Assembly (NCBI GenBank): GCA_013115135.1
Contig: JABANP010000631.1
Location: 1 to 26,371 of the forward strand
DNA length: 26,371 bases
DNA from: Perkinsus olseni
Lineage: Eukaryota; Perkinsozoa; Perkinsida; Perkinsidae
Reading direction: 5' to 3'
How positions within the stretch are numbered: the first letter of the stretch is position 1; each line of letters begins with the position of its first letter. Below are positions 9,700-18,957 of this stretch, piece after piece. The position numbers and the translations under genes were made by a program. Below the pieces are notes generated by a model. It did no database searches, was not told where the DNA came from, and worked only from the letters and a program-made list of their open reading frames with translations.

Positions 9700-12600
9700 G
9701 GGTCGTGCCTTGCACACTACCCCGCTCCCTCGTGCTTTGCCAGTGGCCCCCTGTCACGTTCACGCGCCACTCTGACTTCCCTCCCCCTCGTGCACGATCC
9801 GTGCTCTCCTCCTCGCTGCTTGTTTCTTGGCGCCTCCGTCTGTACTCGACTCGACTACCTCGAGGCTTGGACCGCCGTCACGGCGGCGCCGTACCTCATG
9901 CTACGGGTCTCTTTGACTCGCCAGATCCCAACGTTCCCAGTGTTGTGCCAACACTCTCTGCGCGTTGTGGGAACTTCCCTGGCGCCGTGTTATAGTCTGT
10001 TGTCCAGGAGAACTTCTCCTACAACTTCCCAGCTGACCACCACCTGTAGCGACAGGCCCGCCGACAAGTTGTCGCACGGGTAGAGTCGGAAGCGAACCCG
10101 GCCACAGGCTGTTGTCCCGGCCGACAACGTGCCGTTGTGGTCCACCGCGATATCCTCCCTGTGGCCCACAGGCTGTGAGAGCCTCCCACAGGCTGTGGGA
10201 GTCTTTCACATCTGGCAGACTACGCGGTTCACATCCGCCATAGCAGCGGTTGCCGTCGGCTGCGGCGCGCCCGCCGCCGCCTCCCTCTTCGCCCCGACGT
10301 TCCCGGCGGACGCTTCCCGCCTTCCGGACTTGCGGTTCCCGGGTTCCCTCGCTTAGCCTTGAGCGCCTTATCGGCTGCTCGGTTTCTCGGCGGGGATCCC
10401 GACAAGCCGTGGTTCTCTCCTTCCCTGCTTACTCCACTACTACACGTCTGCTTCGGCCTAGTTGTTTCCTGAGGGAAGTTCCCTCTTAGAGGGACTGCTC
10501 CTTCCCGGGGCCCCCAGGCTCGGGGGTTCATGGTACCACCTTAGTACACGCCTCTACGCCTTTCGTGGCACATCCTTCCTCTCTTGCGGTCTTGGGTTCC
10601 CCTTCGAGGGGCATCGGCCGCATTAGCTCCGCTTGTTACTCTACTCACGTACACCCTCAGCGGCTTTTGCCGCTATCTTGTCCCCGACCCTCCCAGTGGG
10701 CTAGTGGGTGGCACCCTCTATCCGATTCGTGGCTACTAGCTGGCCTGCTCCTCGGCTCCCCTTCGCCGTTACCGCTTCTGCGTCGCGATCAGTCTGCTTC
10801 CTTACCCTGCGGGGATCAGTACCTACCATCGTCCAGCTCGTACGCCATAATCTGGCTCTCTGTCTTGCATTTCTTCTGCTCTGGGACCGCCCAAGTTGTC
10901 ACGTCACGGGCCTCACGTGGATCTGAGGTTCTCGAGGACCTGCCCCCTAGAGGTCTCGAGGCTCCTTTTGTCTTGCTCCTGTGACAGGCCGCCTCGCTCT
11001 CGTCGCGTACTCTTACTTCGGGCGGTCCGCCCGATCGACACCTGGGTGGATCCGGGATCGACACTAGGACATCTCCGGATTCACGGTTCCGAGTCACGTC
11101 ACGACGACCCGTGCACTGTACACCCTCCGCGCCTGGCAAACATTACCCTAGTAGGGTTACCCTACCCTTCTGCCGCATTGGCTGCACCGACACATATCCG
11201 GCATTGCCCGGTCTGCTTTCCCGCTATCTTCGTGCGGACCAAGGGTTGACCGGGCTCTGTTTCCTCAAGTCTCTTGGGTTCGTCCTTCGCGCAGTTCGCA
11301 TGGACCTTGGGTTTTGCAGATTTGCAAGTCCACGCTGTGCCTACCCCAGAGTTGGTCCCCTGTGTGTTCCGCAGTGTGGACAGCGCAGGTTTCCGCGATG
11401 GGCTGTTCGCTCGCTCCGAGTACCTGCGGCAGTCACTGCACACCGCGTCGGTCGGACCGACTCGGTCCTTTCCGCGCTACCCCAGTCCGTTGCCCGGCAG
11501 TGGTTCGGATCGCCTGACGCAATTGGCCCGGCCATGTTGGCCCCACTGCACCTTGCACGGGTCAGGGCTCCCAGCTTAGGGATGACTCACTGCTCTGCAC
11601 CATGGCACTCTGGGTGGACGGACTTCATCCTGTGCATGATGGCGTCCTGCTCAATGGAAGCTTCCACTGATAGTGTCCTGCTCTTGCAGACTAGCGGAAC
11701 GGCTTACTCATTCGCTCTCAGCCTCAGAGCCAGAGGTAGGCTCCCGCTGGGTTCCCGCCCGCCCGCGAGTCGCGAAGGCGGTCGAGGAGGTGAACTCCTG
11801 GAGTAACTCCAGGCTCCGCTGCACTGTTCAGCCACCGCGGCTACTCTGTCGTTTGTAGCGCCTGCGCGGACTGAGTCCGCCGGACTCATTCTCTCCGTTA
11901 CGTGACGCTAGTTGCGTCATGAGCTTCGGTGTCGTTATCTCCAGTGGCGACTCGCCACCATTTGTGTGCCCACTTTATACGCGTGATTTGTGACAACTCC
12001 TTTGTCTCATACCACAGACTGTGGTCCACAGCCACCAGCTCTTGTGTCACACAGTTCGTGGAGCTACGTGCCCGTTCACGTCGTTTTGAGTCGTCTACTT
12101 CGCTCATGGTTTTTGTCCTCCACTCTGGTGACGCTTCCCGCGTAGACTCCGTTTCGTGCTCAGTGAGCACTGCTCACCCGACGGTACAGGGCGGGCAGAT
12201 TACCGCTTGTGGGTACTGCACTGCCGCTACCCGAGCAGCCACCATTCTGCGGCGCAGGATCTGCGCTGCCGGTGCACCAACCCGGCATGCAGTTCATCGA
12301 GCATCAAGTGCTGCTCGGAGTCCGAGCCTCAGACGTGTCCGGGTTCTGCTTCCTTCTCTACAACCTTCCGGCGGCTGGTGTCGCTTCCCACCGGGGAAGT
12401 TTCTCCTACCCTCTTCTCCGGCCACTGACTCGTGCTGCTTCGGCAGTAGGCACGGCCTTCACGAGGCCTTCCCGGAGATTCTTCCTCGGTGGGTGTCGGG
12501 GTTGTACTAGCACCTCTCGCTTACGGCCTCCCCGACCAGCTTCTCCTCGGGGCCCCCGAGTCGGAGGATATCACAGCTGCTGTGCTTGCTGCACTCAGCG

Positions 12601-13000
12601 TCTCCGATCTCCTTCTACGTTCGTCTCTACCCCCACGCGGCGCTACGCTTGGAAGCGTCGCGCATACACCGTATCCACGGCACAGCACTCGGTAAGCACT
12701 CGTTAATCTCGCTAGTCAGGGGCTCCTCATTCCCATCGTGAGCGGAGTCGCTTGCGTGACACCATGCAGCGACCATGCGGTGCTTTGTGCCGCAGTACTG
12801 CCAGGGCACCTCTGCGTTCGCCACTTGACTATGCTACAGTTCCGAAGCGGAACTTCCGCTTCTCGGCGCGACATTTGCATCAACGCGCAACCTCACCAGT
12901 GACTGACTGGAGCCCCCAGTCAGTGTCTCCCTCCAGTCTGGGGGCGACCTTGATCCATCGCATTCCTGTGTATCCAGCAGCTTCGACACAGCTATGATTC
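9700..13000. other. GC-rich stretch with no confident gene
   Basis: The plus strand is pyrimidine-rich and GC-rich. Many frames stay open on both strands because stop codons are rare, so open length is weak evidence. Minus-strand candidates are 10229-10531, with a very basic end (RRGRRRRARRSRRQP), and 11898-12170 (ITRIKWAHKWWRVATGDND). Neither shows a catalytic motif, and I found no reverse transcriptase or transposase signature. Local features are a duplicated CCCACAGGCTGTG at about 10160-10200 and a hairpin CCTGGAG-TAA-CTCCAGG at 11797-11813. The stretch may be the body of the element whose recombinase lies at 13010-13837, on the same minus strand. Confidence 0.4.
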
Positions 13001-13009
13001 ACCTCAGCC

Positions 13010-13837
13010 TCAGGCGGCGGGGTTGCCCCATTCGGTTAGTTTGGCCGTTAAACCGGCACGAGTCCTGCAACGTAGTGGCCCTACCCTGTAGGACCTACAG
13101 CAGGTGTGCTTCACCCCGTATGGAACTCGCGACGACGGGATTTCCATCACTCGCAGCATTTTCTGCGCATGCAGTGCTGAACCAGACCACATTATGTTTT
13201 TTTTAGTCGGAGCTCCGGGGCGTACCACAATGTCTTCACCATCATTTGGTCACGTCCCGTCATGTTCGTCCCCGTTCTATGTGCTTTCATGCACATGATT
13301 GGGCAGCTGAGCTCGGTCTCGACTCGATCGTAACGTTGTTCGCCCGGCAGAAGTGCCTTCTCCCCGGCTGTTCGATTCGCGACACGAGCTCTCTTCCCAT
13401 GGGTGGCGCGGCGGCTTCGAGTCCCTTCACCGTTGCTATTAGCATAGGGCTACTCGTGTTGATCTCATACCCCGGCAGCTCATGCGCCTTCTTCACCCCA
13501 TCAAGTACGTCTTAGCGGTCCCAGCGTTTCCTATGCTAGTAATCCAGTCCTGCATATCCTGTAGATTGGCTGGCATCGGTGCCCGCATCCTCTTGTCGGC
13601 TTTAGTCAACTCGACCGTGAACCTGATCCACGGCCGCATCCCCACCGCATACGTCTTCGCCGTGGCTGGGCGGATGCTGCGCGCTGCGACCGCCCACGCA
13701 TCTTGCTTCAACCGTGCCACATCTCTGTCGCCCTCTCCTTTCCACCGCGGCACCGTGGGTTTAGCCCGCAATGTTTCTTTTTCTCCCCAGTCTTGCCATT
13801 CTGCCAGTAACCAGCCAAGCGTCGGTGGCTCATTCAT
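13010..13837 (-). pseudogene. Decayed tyrosine recombinase (Crypton- or DIRS-like element)
   Basis: From 13837 the frame reads as the N-terminal, SAM-like core-binding domain of tyrosine recombinases: TAKTYAVGMRPWIRF, then MPANLQDMQDWI and AGTAKTYL. The frame breaks with TGA at 13493 beside a run of four G; the continuing protein (KKAHELPGYEINTSSPM, then IATVKGLEAAAP) lies one frame over to about 13400. A copy of the local 60-bp repeat then interrupts the domain (13341-13400). Further on, 13010-13228 contains VPYGVKHTCCR and AGLTAKLTEWGN, which loosely resembles the C-terminal H-x-x-R and helix region. A full catalytic set is not visible. The gene is therefore inactive or misassembled. Enzymes of this family cut and rejoin DNA through a tyrosine during element integration. 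Confidence 0.55.
13341..13400. repeat. 60-bp repeat, diverged copy inside recombinase remnant
   Basis: This copy matches the units at 13935-13997 and 14252-14314 with scattered substitutions; the shared core is CGATTCGCGAC and the end is CTCTCTTCCCAT or CTCTTTTCCCAT. On the minus strand it encodes RELVSRIEQPGRR, which appears as an insert in the recombinase reading. Confidence 0.6.
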
Positions 13838-13934
13838 CTCAATCTAACCTCAACTGCACAGCAGCCTCTTCTGCCCCCTACTACGATGGGCATGGGAAGA
13901 GACCTCGTCGTCTCGAATCGATCTCAACGATGGG

Positions 13935-13997
13935 GGTCGCCTGGTAGGAGTGTCTCCTCCCCGGCTGATCGATTCGCGACTTGAGCTCTTTTCCCAT
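13935..13997. repeat. 60-bp repeat, second copy
   Basis: It starts GGTCGCCTGGTAGGAGTGTC and ends GAGCTCTTTTCCCAT. It contains the small dyad AGGAG-TGT-CTCCT. Nearly identical to the copy at 14252-14314 and located just upstream (minus strand) of the recombinase start. Confidence 0.75.
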
Positions 13998-14151
13998 TGT
14001 ATGTTACGCAAGGTCGCGGACGAAGAGCCGGGATTTTAGTAATCGATACACTCCGTGTGTCGAAGGAAAATCCACGGTAGTCCGCCGCAGGAGACAATCG
14101 TGTGTATGCGTGCGGGGCGGTGTACGTCACCGAGCCGTTCATCGTGAGAGG

Positions 14152-14883
14152 TCAGCGTCTGGCACGGTAGTGCCGGGTGTCCTGTCGATGTTTTTGACCC
14201 ACCCGTCCCTCCCTCAATGGTGGGGTCGCCTGGTAGGAGTGTCTCCTCCCCGGTCGCCTGGTAGGAGTGTCTCCTCCCCGGCTGATCGATTCGCGACTTG
14301 AGCTCTTTTCCCATTTGATAGTCCTTACTCGGTACTGCCGAGTGAATACAACCAGGTGGAGTGCACCTACGCTCTGAGGAAGGTTGGAATTCATGGTTGT
14401 TGTTTCGTCGCGATTATGTTGATAACAGCTTGTGGGTGACGATTGGTCGGCTATGAACGAAAAGTAGACTTAGTTGTGTGTAGACTCTTCCTTTTTCCCG
14501 AAACATACCTTTGAGGAAGTCAAACCTGAAAGCCCGATGGTGCTAAGTTGGTCAATAGATCAACTCCATCTCTCAGCCCAGGTCAATATTACCTCGGCGT
14601 ATAAGTTGCGGATCGAATCCAACTTCGGACAGAGCAGCACTTCCCGCATTTCGTACGGCTGTCCAAATCATTGGCGATTGAGTGAGGTGATCTGAGCCGA
14701 ATGAGTCCACCTCAAGGATATGACTGACCTTCAAAGTTCAATACCGTATGCCCCGCTGTGGCGCCGCCTCAGTTCATCATGTACCATAGTCAACAGCGAC
14801 TCTGACGGGATTGCCGCACCTCCTGCCACAGACTCGTTGAAAAGCCCGGCAAGTATCAGACTCATCGTGAGCAACCGAGGCAT
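14152..14883 (-). CDS. Gene G: small secreted protein, last exon runs into repeat DNA
   Basis: Exons 14883-14745, 14691-14593, 14525-14509 and 14373-14152 (last one less sure) fit in phase; introns are 53, 67 and 135 nt, with GTATGT as the third donor. The start ATG at 14883 gives a clear signal peptide (MPRLLTMSLILAGLFNESVA). The mature part reads SESLLTMVHDELRRRHSGAY then MIWTAVRNAGSAALSEVGFD. The last exon begins SVGALHLVVFTRQYRV and then enters the 60-bp repeat, giving an arginine-rich tail that is probably not ancestral. A second in-frame ATG upstream (14934) would hide the signal peptide. The product would enter the secretory route; I recognise no family. Its start is only 113 bp from the stop of gene F. 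Confidence 0.5.
14224..14314. repeat. 60-bp repeat, third copy with a duplicated 28-bp head
   Basis: The 28-bp head with the AGGAG-TGT-CTCCT dyad occurs twice in direct succession (14224-14251 and 14252-14279), then the rest of the unit follows to 14314. The head-to-head duplication suggests slippage or repeated joining at the dyad. Confidence 0.75.
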
Positions 14884-14996
14884 TTGACGAAGAGGTTTTA
14901 CGGCGGATAACAAACACACAGCGTGAAAACGCATAATCAGGAGCGAAACTCGCAGTTACGTCTAGAAAAAATGATCGAGTACTCTGGCTCCCTCGA

Positions 14997-15941
14997 CTAA
15001 CGGAGCTCTGCTTCCAACTTTTCCAGTACGTCTATGGAGTGTATTACTTCTGAAGTGCTTTCCTGAGAAAACGTCGCAAGCGCCATAACGAGTTGTTTCC
15101 AACGACTTCGTGCCGGCTTGGATTACCTGAGGCGGGTAGAGGTTCACTCGGAACTTTCGCGCTGATCCACGACTTTGACCAACTTCAGCCAACGCAGTAG
15201 CATCTGAATATTGAAACCTCTGAGGAAGTTTCTCTCAGGAAGGTAAACTCTTTATCTCCATTCGCGCAGAGCATTAGGGTTACTTTAGTCAAGTACCTTT
15301 CTCGAGATATTTGTGACGTATAGAGGCTTCCCTTTCGTCTCTGCGACGCTCCATTCCGGCTACGAGGTCGACCACACGTGGAAACGGCCCAGTGCTGCCG
15401 ACTCTAATCGAGACAGGGCTGGTATCGAATGAGAATGCTGCGAAAACAGCTCGTGGATCATCTTGAAGCCATTCTCATATTGTACAGCTTACACGCCCCG
15501 GAATTCTTTGATAGCAGCTTCCTTCGTATACCTCGGAACATCTCGGCCTCCTGCTCCTCTCGTCGCATCTCTAAATCGTCAATCCTCCGCTTGATCCTGC
15601 CCACATCTGTAGCAATTGGTGGCATCATCCTCACAGCGAAAGGACTCGCTGGCGGACCATCTACGAAAGCTGTGCTCGGCTCGAGCGAAGACAATTCCCT
15701 CTCCTCGAATTTACGACGCTTTGATTCGAGACGTTCAATCTGAGCAGAAGAAGTGACACAGCTAACCTCCATGCGTATGCTGCATGTCACAGTGTGACAG
15801 TAACACCTCCGTTCGAATTGATGGAAACGGGTCTGCAGGTGGGACCAACAGCAATTCAGTTGTTCGGCCAGTTACACGGCTATCGTAGCCTGGCCCTGCA
15901 GAGACCACATACAAGGCTGCAAGCGAATAGATAATATTCAT
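14997..15941 (-). CDS. Gene F: secreted, charged coiled-coil-like protein, five exons
   Basis: Exons 15941-15807, 15739-15532, 15473-15297, 15203-15127 and 15062-14997 join in perfect phase to 220 residues; introns are 67, 58, 93 and 64 nt, all GT-AG. The start at 15941 gives a signal peptide, MNIIYSLAALYVVSAG; an upstream in-frame ATG at 15971 would weaken it. The mature protein has charged helical stretches (IERLESKRRKFEEREL and IKRRIDDLEMRREEQEAEMF), then FAAFSFDTSPVSIRVG, a further charged helix (MERRRDEREASIRHKYLEK) and a C-terminal helix ending LEKLEAELR. Coiled-coil pairing is likely. No known domain is recognised. This is one of the best-supported models in the window because every junction closes without a stop. 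Confidence 0.75.
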
Positions 15942-16285
15942 GCGCCAAAAATCGCTGAAGAAATCTGCCAACGAAGAGAAGGATCGAATGGCACGTTTTC
16001 AGAGAACGAGAGTAATGTATTAAACAAGGTTTGCATCAATACCGTAACGAGCACACAGCGAGAGGAATGGGAAATGATGCGTAGATGCGCCGCACACGAA
16101 TGGCCCATCTGTCAGGTGAATGGTGCTGGGCTAACGCCGTTTCTAACGCCGTTAGCCTAACGGCATCCGGATTCGAGAATGCAGGAAAACAGCCTTGCCT
16201 ATGGGATACGTGTTACAGCCTACTGCGGCGAGCCCAAGACTCCGGAACTAAATGCCGAGGAAATCAATAGTATATGAGCATGTAA

Positions 16286-16707
16286 TCACTGATTCGAGCA
16301 AGGCCTAACAGTGGAAAACGTTGAACAACCTCAGCCGCAGAGAGGAGCTCACCACTCTTCCCCACACATCGCCGCCCAGGACGCCTTCTCTTTCCCAGAC
16401 AAGCCGGAGAAGTCGATGGAGTGAAGGCAATACCCACGAGTATTCGGGGGAGCAGTGCAAATTTGTCCGTCAGAAGCCCAACCACGCGGGCAGCCTGTGA
16501 AATCTCTCACACAACTATGAGCACAAGGCCTAAAATGTCCTGACAAAGCCGAGCGGTCGAAGTTCCCGCGTACCAGTTGACAAAGCAATCACGTGCAAGC
16601 CTTTGCTTCTCCGGAATGCTCAGTGGATGAGGAAATGAGGTACACGGACCAGAGTAGTCCGGTGGCGGGCTGCAAGTCTGTTCGCTCCCCTCCCAGTGCG
16701 AAGGGCA
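16286..16707 (-). CDS. Gene D: 3' end of a CPW-WPC domain gene (two domains), 5' part missing
   Basis: Exons 16707-16574, 16529-16353 and 16304-16286 join in phase; introns are 44 and 48 nt with donors GTACGC and GTGAGC. Both introns split the tryptophan codon of WPC, and removing them completes the motif each time, which strongly supports the model. Domain 1 runs CPSHW, TCSPPPDYSGPC, then CFVNWPC; domain 2 runs CVRDFTGCPRGW, ICTAPP, IDFSGLSGKEK, then CGEEWPC, followed by SNQ and TGA. The CPW-WPC family is best known from apicomplexans, where members are secreted or on the surface of ookinetes and other stages. The exon upstream of 16707 is missing: 91 bp further the sequence enters the large direct repeat. 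The stretch between could read CERDYT, the usual linker before CP..W, but no donor fits its phase. Confidence 0.75.
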
Positions 16708-16797
16708 CTGAGAGAAGGGTGGTCAATAGCGTAAAGCGCCGTACGAACGTGCCTCTTCTGTATAATCTCGCTCGCATATACCAGTAAAATAATAGCT

Positions 16798-17724
16798 GGC
16801 TAAGTGCTTCTCTATAGAAGCACGCAGAGATTCCTCGGCAACGACCAGACAAATCTACAAATCATTCGATCTGTCGAGAAACAGCGGTACATTACTTCAG
16901 ATACCAATACAGCGAAGCAGGCCTTGGGAAATATCATTCAGCTTCTGAAGAGGTTGTAGGGTTCGATCTACTACTCCACTTAACCGAGAAGATGATTTGA
17001 AGTTCAAATTTTGAACCCAAATCCGAATGGCGACAAGAGAAACACTATGCTACCTCGCTTTGACTATAGCTTCCGGTGTCGGCTCATACTTTGAATCACT
17101 TCTCCTGATTTGCAAAAGAGGTTGGTGATCTCGATATGCACCGCGTGTCGTATAAAGGAAGAAACGCTCACCTGTTTGACTAACGCGCTTTTTCAGAGCT
17201 TCTTCGCCCCGTAAAAGCTGTCGCAGGCTCTGAGTGCCCACGGAAAGGTACTGGGGAATCTCGGATTCGACGTGAACATCGATTGTCTCTCCGGATTCTC
17301 GTATCGGATATCGCTCTTCCTCAGACAATGCGGGTGGCCTGGATGAACGTCGACCCTCTACAAAAACATTAATTCTCGGCAGCGCAAACTCAGCGAACGA
17401 GTTTCCTCGCGACGGTAGGAGTCGATAGGTAGGCAATCCACCTGAGGACAGCCGAGCCCGGCCAACTAGCTATAATATGAGGTTTAGGGGCCAACCCGTT
17501 GTTGTTCGCTCTCCTAGCGAGGCAAGAGGAGTATCGACATGTAGGTTGACGCTTGGATAGCTCGAGACAATCGAGATTAGCGTAGCAAGCAGGAGAACCG
17601 CATTCATCAAACTCGAGTGGTATATTCAAAGAGCAGCTATCGCACACTCTTCTGCATACAAAATCTCGGCGCCGAATACAATTAAGAGGATGAAAGGCGC
17701 TACGGCAAAGCTCAGGGCATACAT
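16798..17724 (-). pseudogene. Gene CX, truncated copy (5' half only)
   Basis: This copy has the CX start at 17724, the signal peptide exon (17724-17646) and the exon 17441-17172, then part of the exon starting at 16854 (VVAEESLRASIEKHLA). At 16798 it leaves the repeat; the intact copy at 24098 continues WSQGRIGQ, while here the frame runs about 25 codons into the flank of gene D and stops. The 3' half of the gene is therefore absent. It is either a real truncation at an array end or an assembly join. Confidence 0.6.
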
Positions 17725-18860
17725 GGCCAAGTGACATCACATATATCGGCGAAGCGCGATTTCATTACCCTGTTATGGTTCTGCAGATCGTACAAAGTTG
17801 GACAAGGCCCCGCATATTCTGGGGGAGCAGAGCACATGCCGCTAGCCGTATACATCCATCCATCCTGAATCAGAAGAAAACTCCTCCCTGATTTCTGGGC
17901 CTCAGTACCGGGCATGCGTGGTCAAAATCCGACTTGCACTCCTTGATACAAGCATAGTGGGAACCACATCGACGAGCGAGATGGCCCTTTTCGAGAGGGC
18001 CCAGACCCGCGAAATTCATGGTTTCGGGGCACGGACCAGAATAGTAATACGGGACGCGACAATGTTTGCCATCTCCTTCCTCGCTCCAGTCTTCCTATCG
18101 AGCAAACGGAAGGATACGAGAGCCGTCTCGTTCGTGGCCTTACTGGACCTGTGAAAATATGTCTCAAATACTTCACATTTGCCCAATACTACACAAAGAA
18201 TCATATTTCCGAGAACAGGACAGGTCGGAAGCGTCAATCTCGTGACGTATAACGAAGTCCGTAACAACTGCAGCACAATTAAAAATGGCAAATGTGCCCT
18301 GCGGAATGTCTTAGGGGCAAGGCTACCCGAGGACAAGGTATTTTCCATCTGGGTGCCGTCACCAGGACTATGCCCTTTTGATACGGCTATCAAATCACTC
18401 AGTATATCATTATCGCTTGAGACTAGACTCGCTAGCCTGAGAGCGTCGACAATACGCTCTGCCATGTGAACCAAGCCTACGCTTGGCCTCCTTGAAATAA
18501 AAGCCTAATATCTCTAGATTGTGCTGCTATGTGCTTCCCCACTGCTTGTTGTTGCGTTTGAAGTCTATCGAGCCGTAGATCACGGCCAAGGGCGTAGTCA
18601 GCGGCCGCAGGATAGTGAAACTGCGGAGAGGCGTAGAAACATCTCGGTATCTCAGGAGCAGTCCTAACTTAACATTGATATCCTGAAACGAATACACCTC
18701 ACGCACTTCCGGTTGCCTTTCCTCCGACTCTTACCGGTAGTCCGAGCTCGGATCCTGAAGTACCAGGTGAGGCAGATATTTCGCTTTCATCTCCATGGCG
18801 ACTCATATCCAGAGTGTGACTAGCCGCAACTACGGACGTTAGGGCACACAGACGGATCAT
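17712..18860 (-). CDS. Gene B: secreted CPW-WPC protein, copy 1 (one frameshift)
   Basis: Exons 18860-18735, 18682-18543, 18490-17909 and 17864-17712; introns are 52, 52 and 44 nt. The start at 18860 gives a signal peptide (MIRLCALTSVVAAS). A unique N-terminal region follows (INVKLGLLLRYRDV, then RIVDALRLASLVSSDNDIL), then two CPW-WPC domains: HCRVPYYYSGPC with MNFAGLGPLEK, and CP|DGW split by the last intron, followed by MCSAPPEYAGPC and CDVTWPC. The protein ends MP and TGA. The expected length is about 333 residues. Exon 3 lacks one C in the run at 18079-18080 compared with copy 2 (25380-25382), which shifts the frame before domain 1. The first domain lacks a clear CP..W start. Family members are secreted or surface proteins in apicomplexans. 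The stop overlaps the CX start by 13 bp. Confidence 0.75.
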
Positions 18861-18957
18861 TGGTGGAATGATCTAGTGGAACAAACTGCTCGACGATTGT
18901 GTGTGTATGCGAACACTGAAGCAATTGCTCACAGTGATGAGCTTTCATGCTAGGCTC

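Noticed and set aside
11898..12170. Possible RNase H-like fragment (minus strand, around VATGDND)
   Set aside because: Only a loose resemblance to an acidic D-N motif; no neighbouring reverse transcriptase and the order relative to the recombinase would be wrong for DIRS elements.
9705..13000. Long open frames on both strands, up to about 230 codons (for example 11111-11806 plus)
   Set aside because: The stretch is GC-rich, stop codons are rare in every frame, and none of the translations shows a motif, consistent splice signals or a plausible amino-acid mix.
17390..17740. Continuous cysteine-rich minus-strand frame as a separate gene
   Set aside because: It overlaps the CX signal exon and first intron in another frame; the spliced CX model has exact phases and a signal peptide. 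It is kept only as a possible alternative exon.
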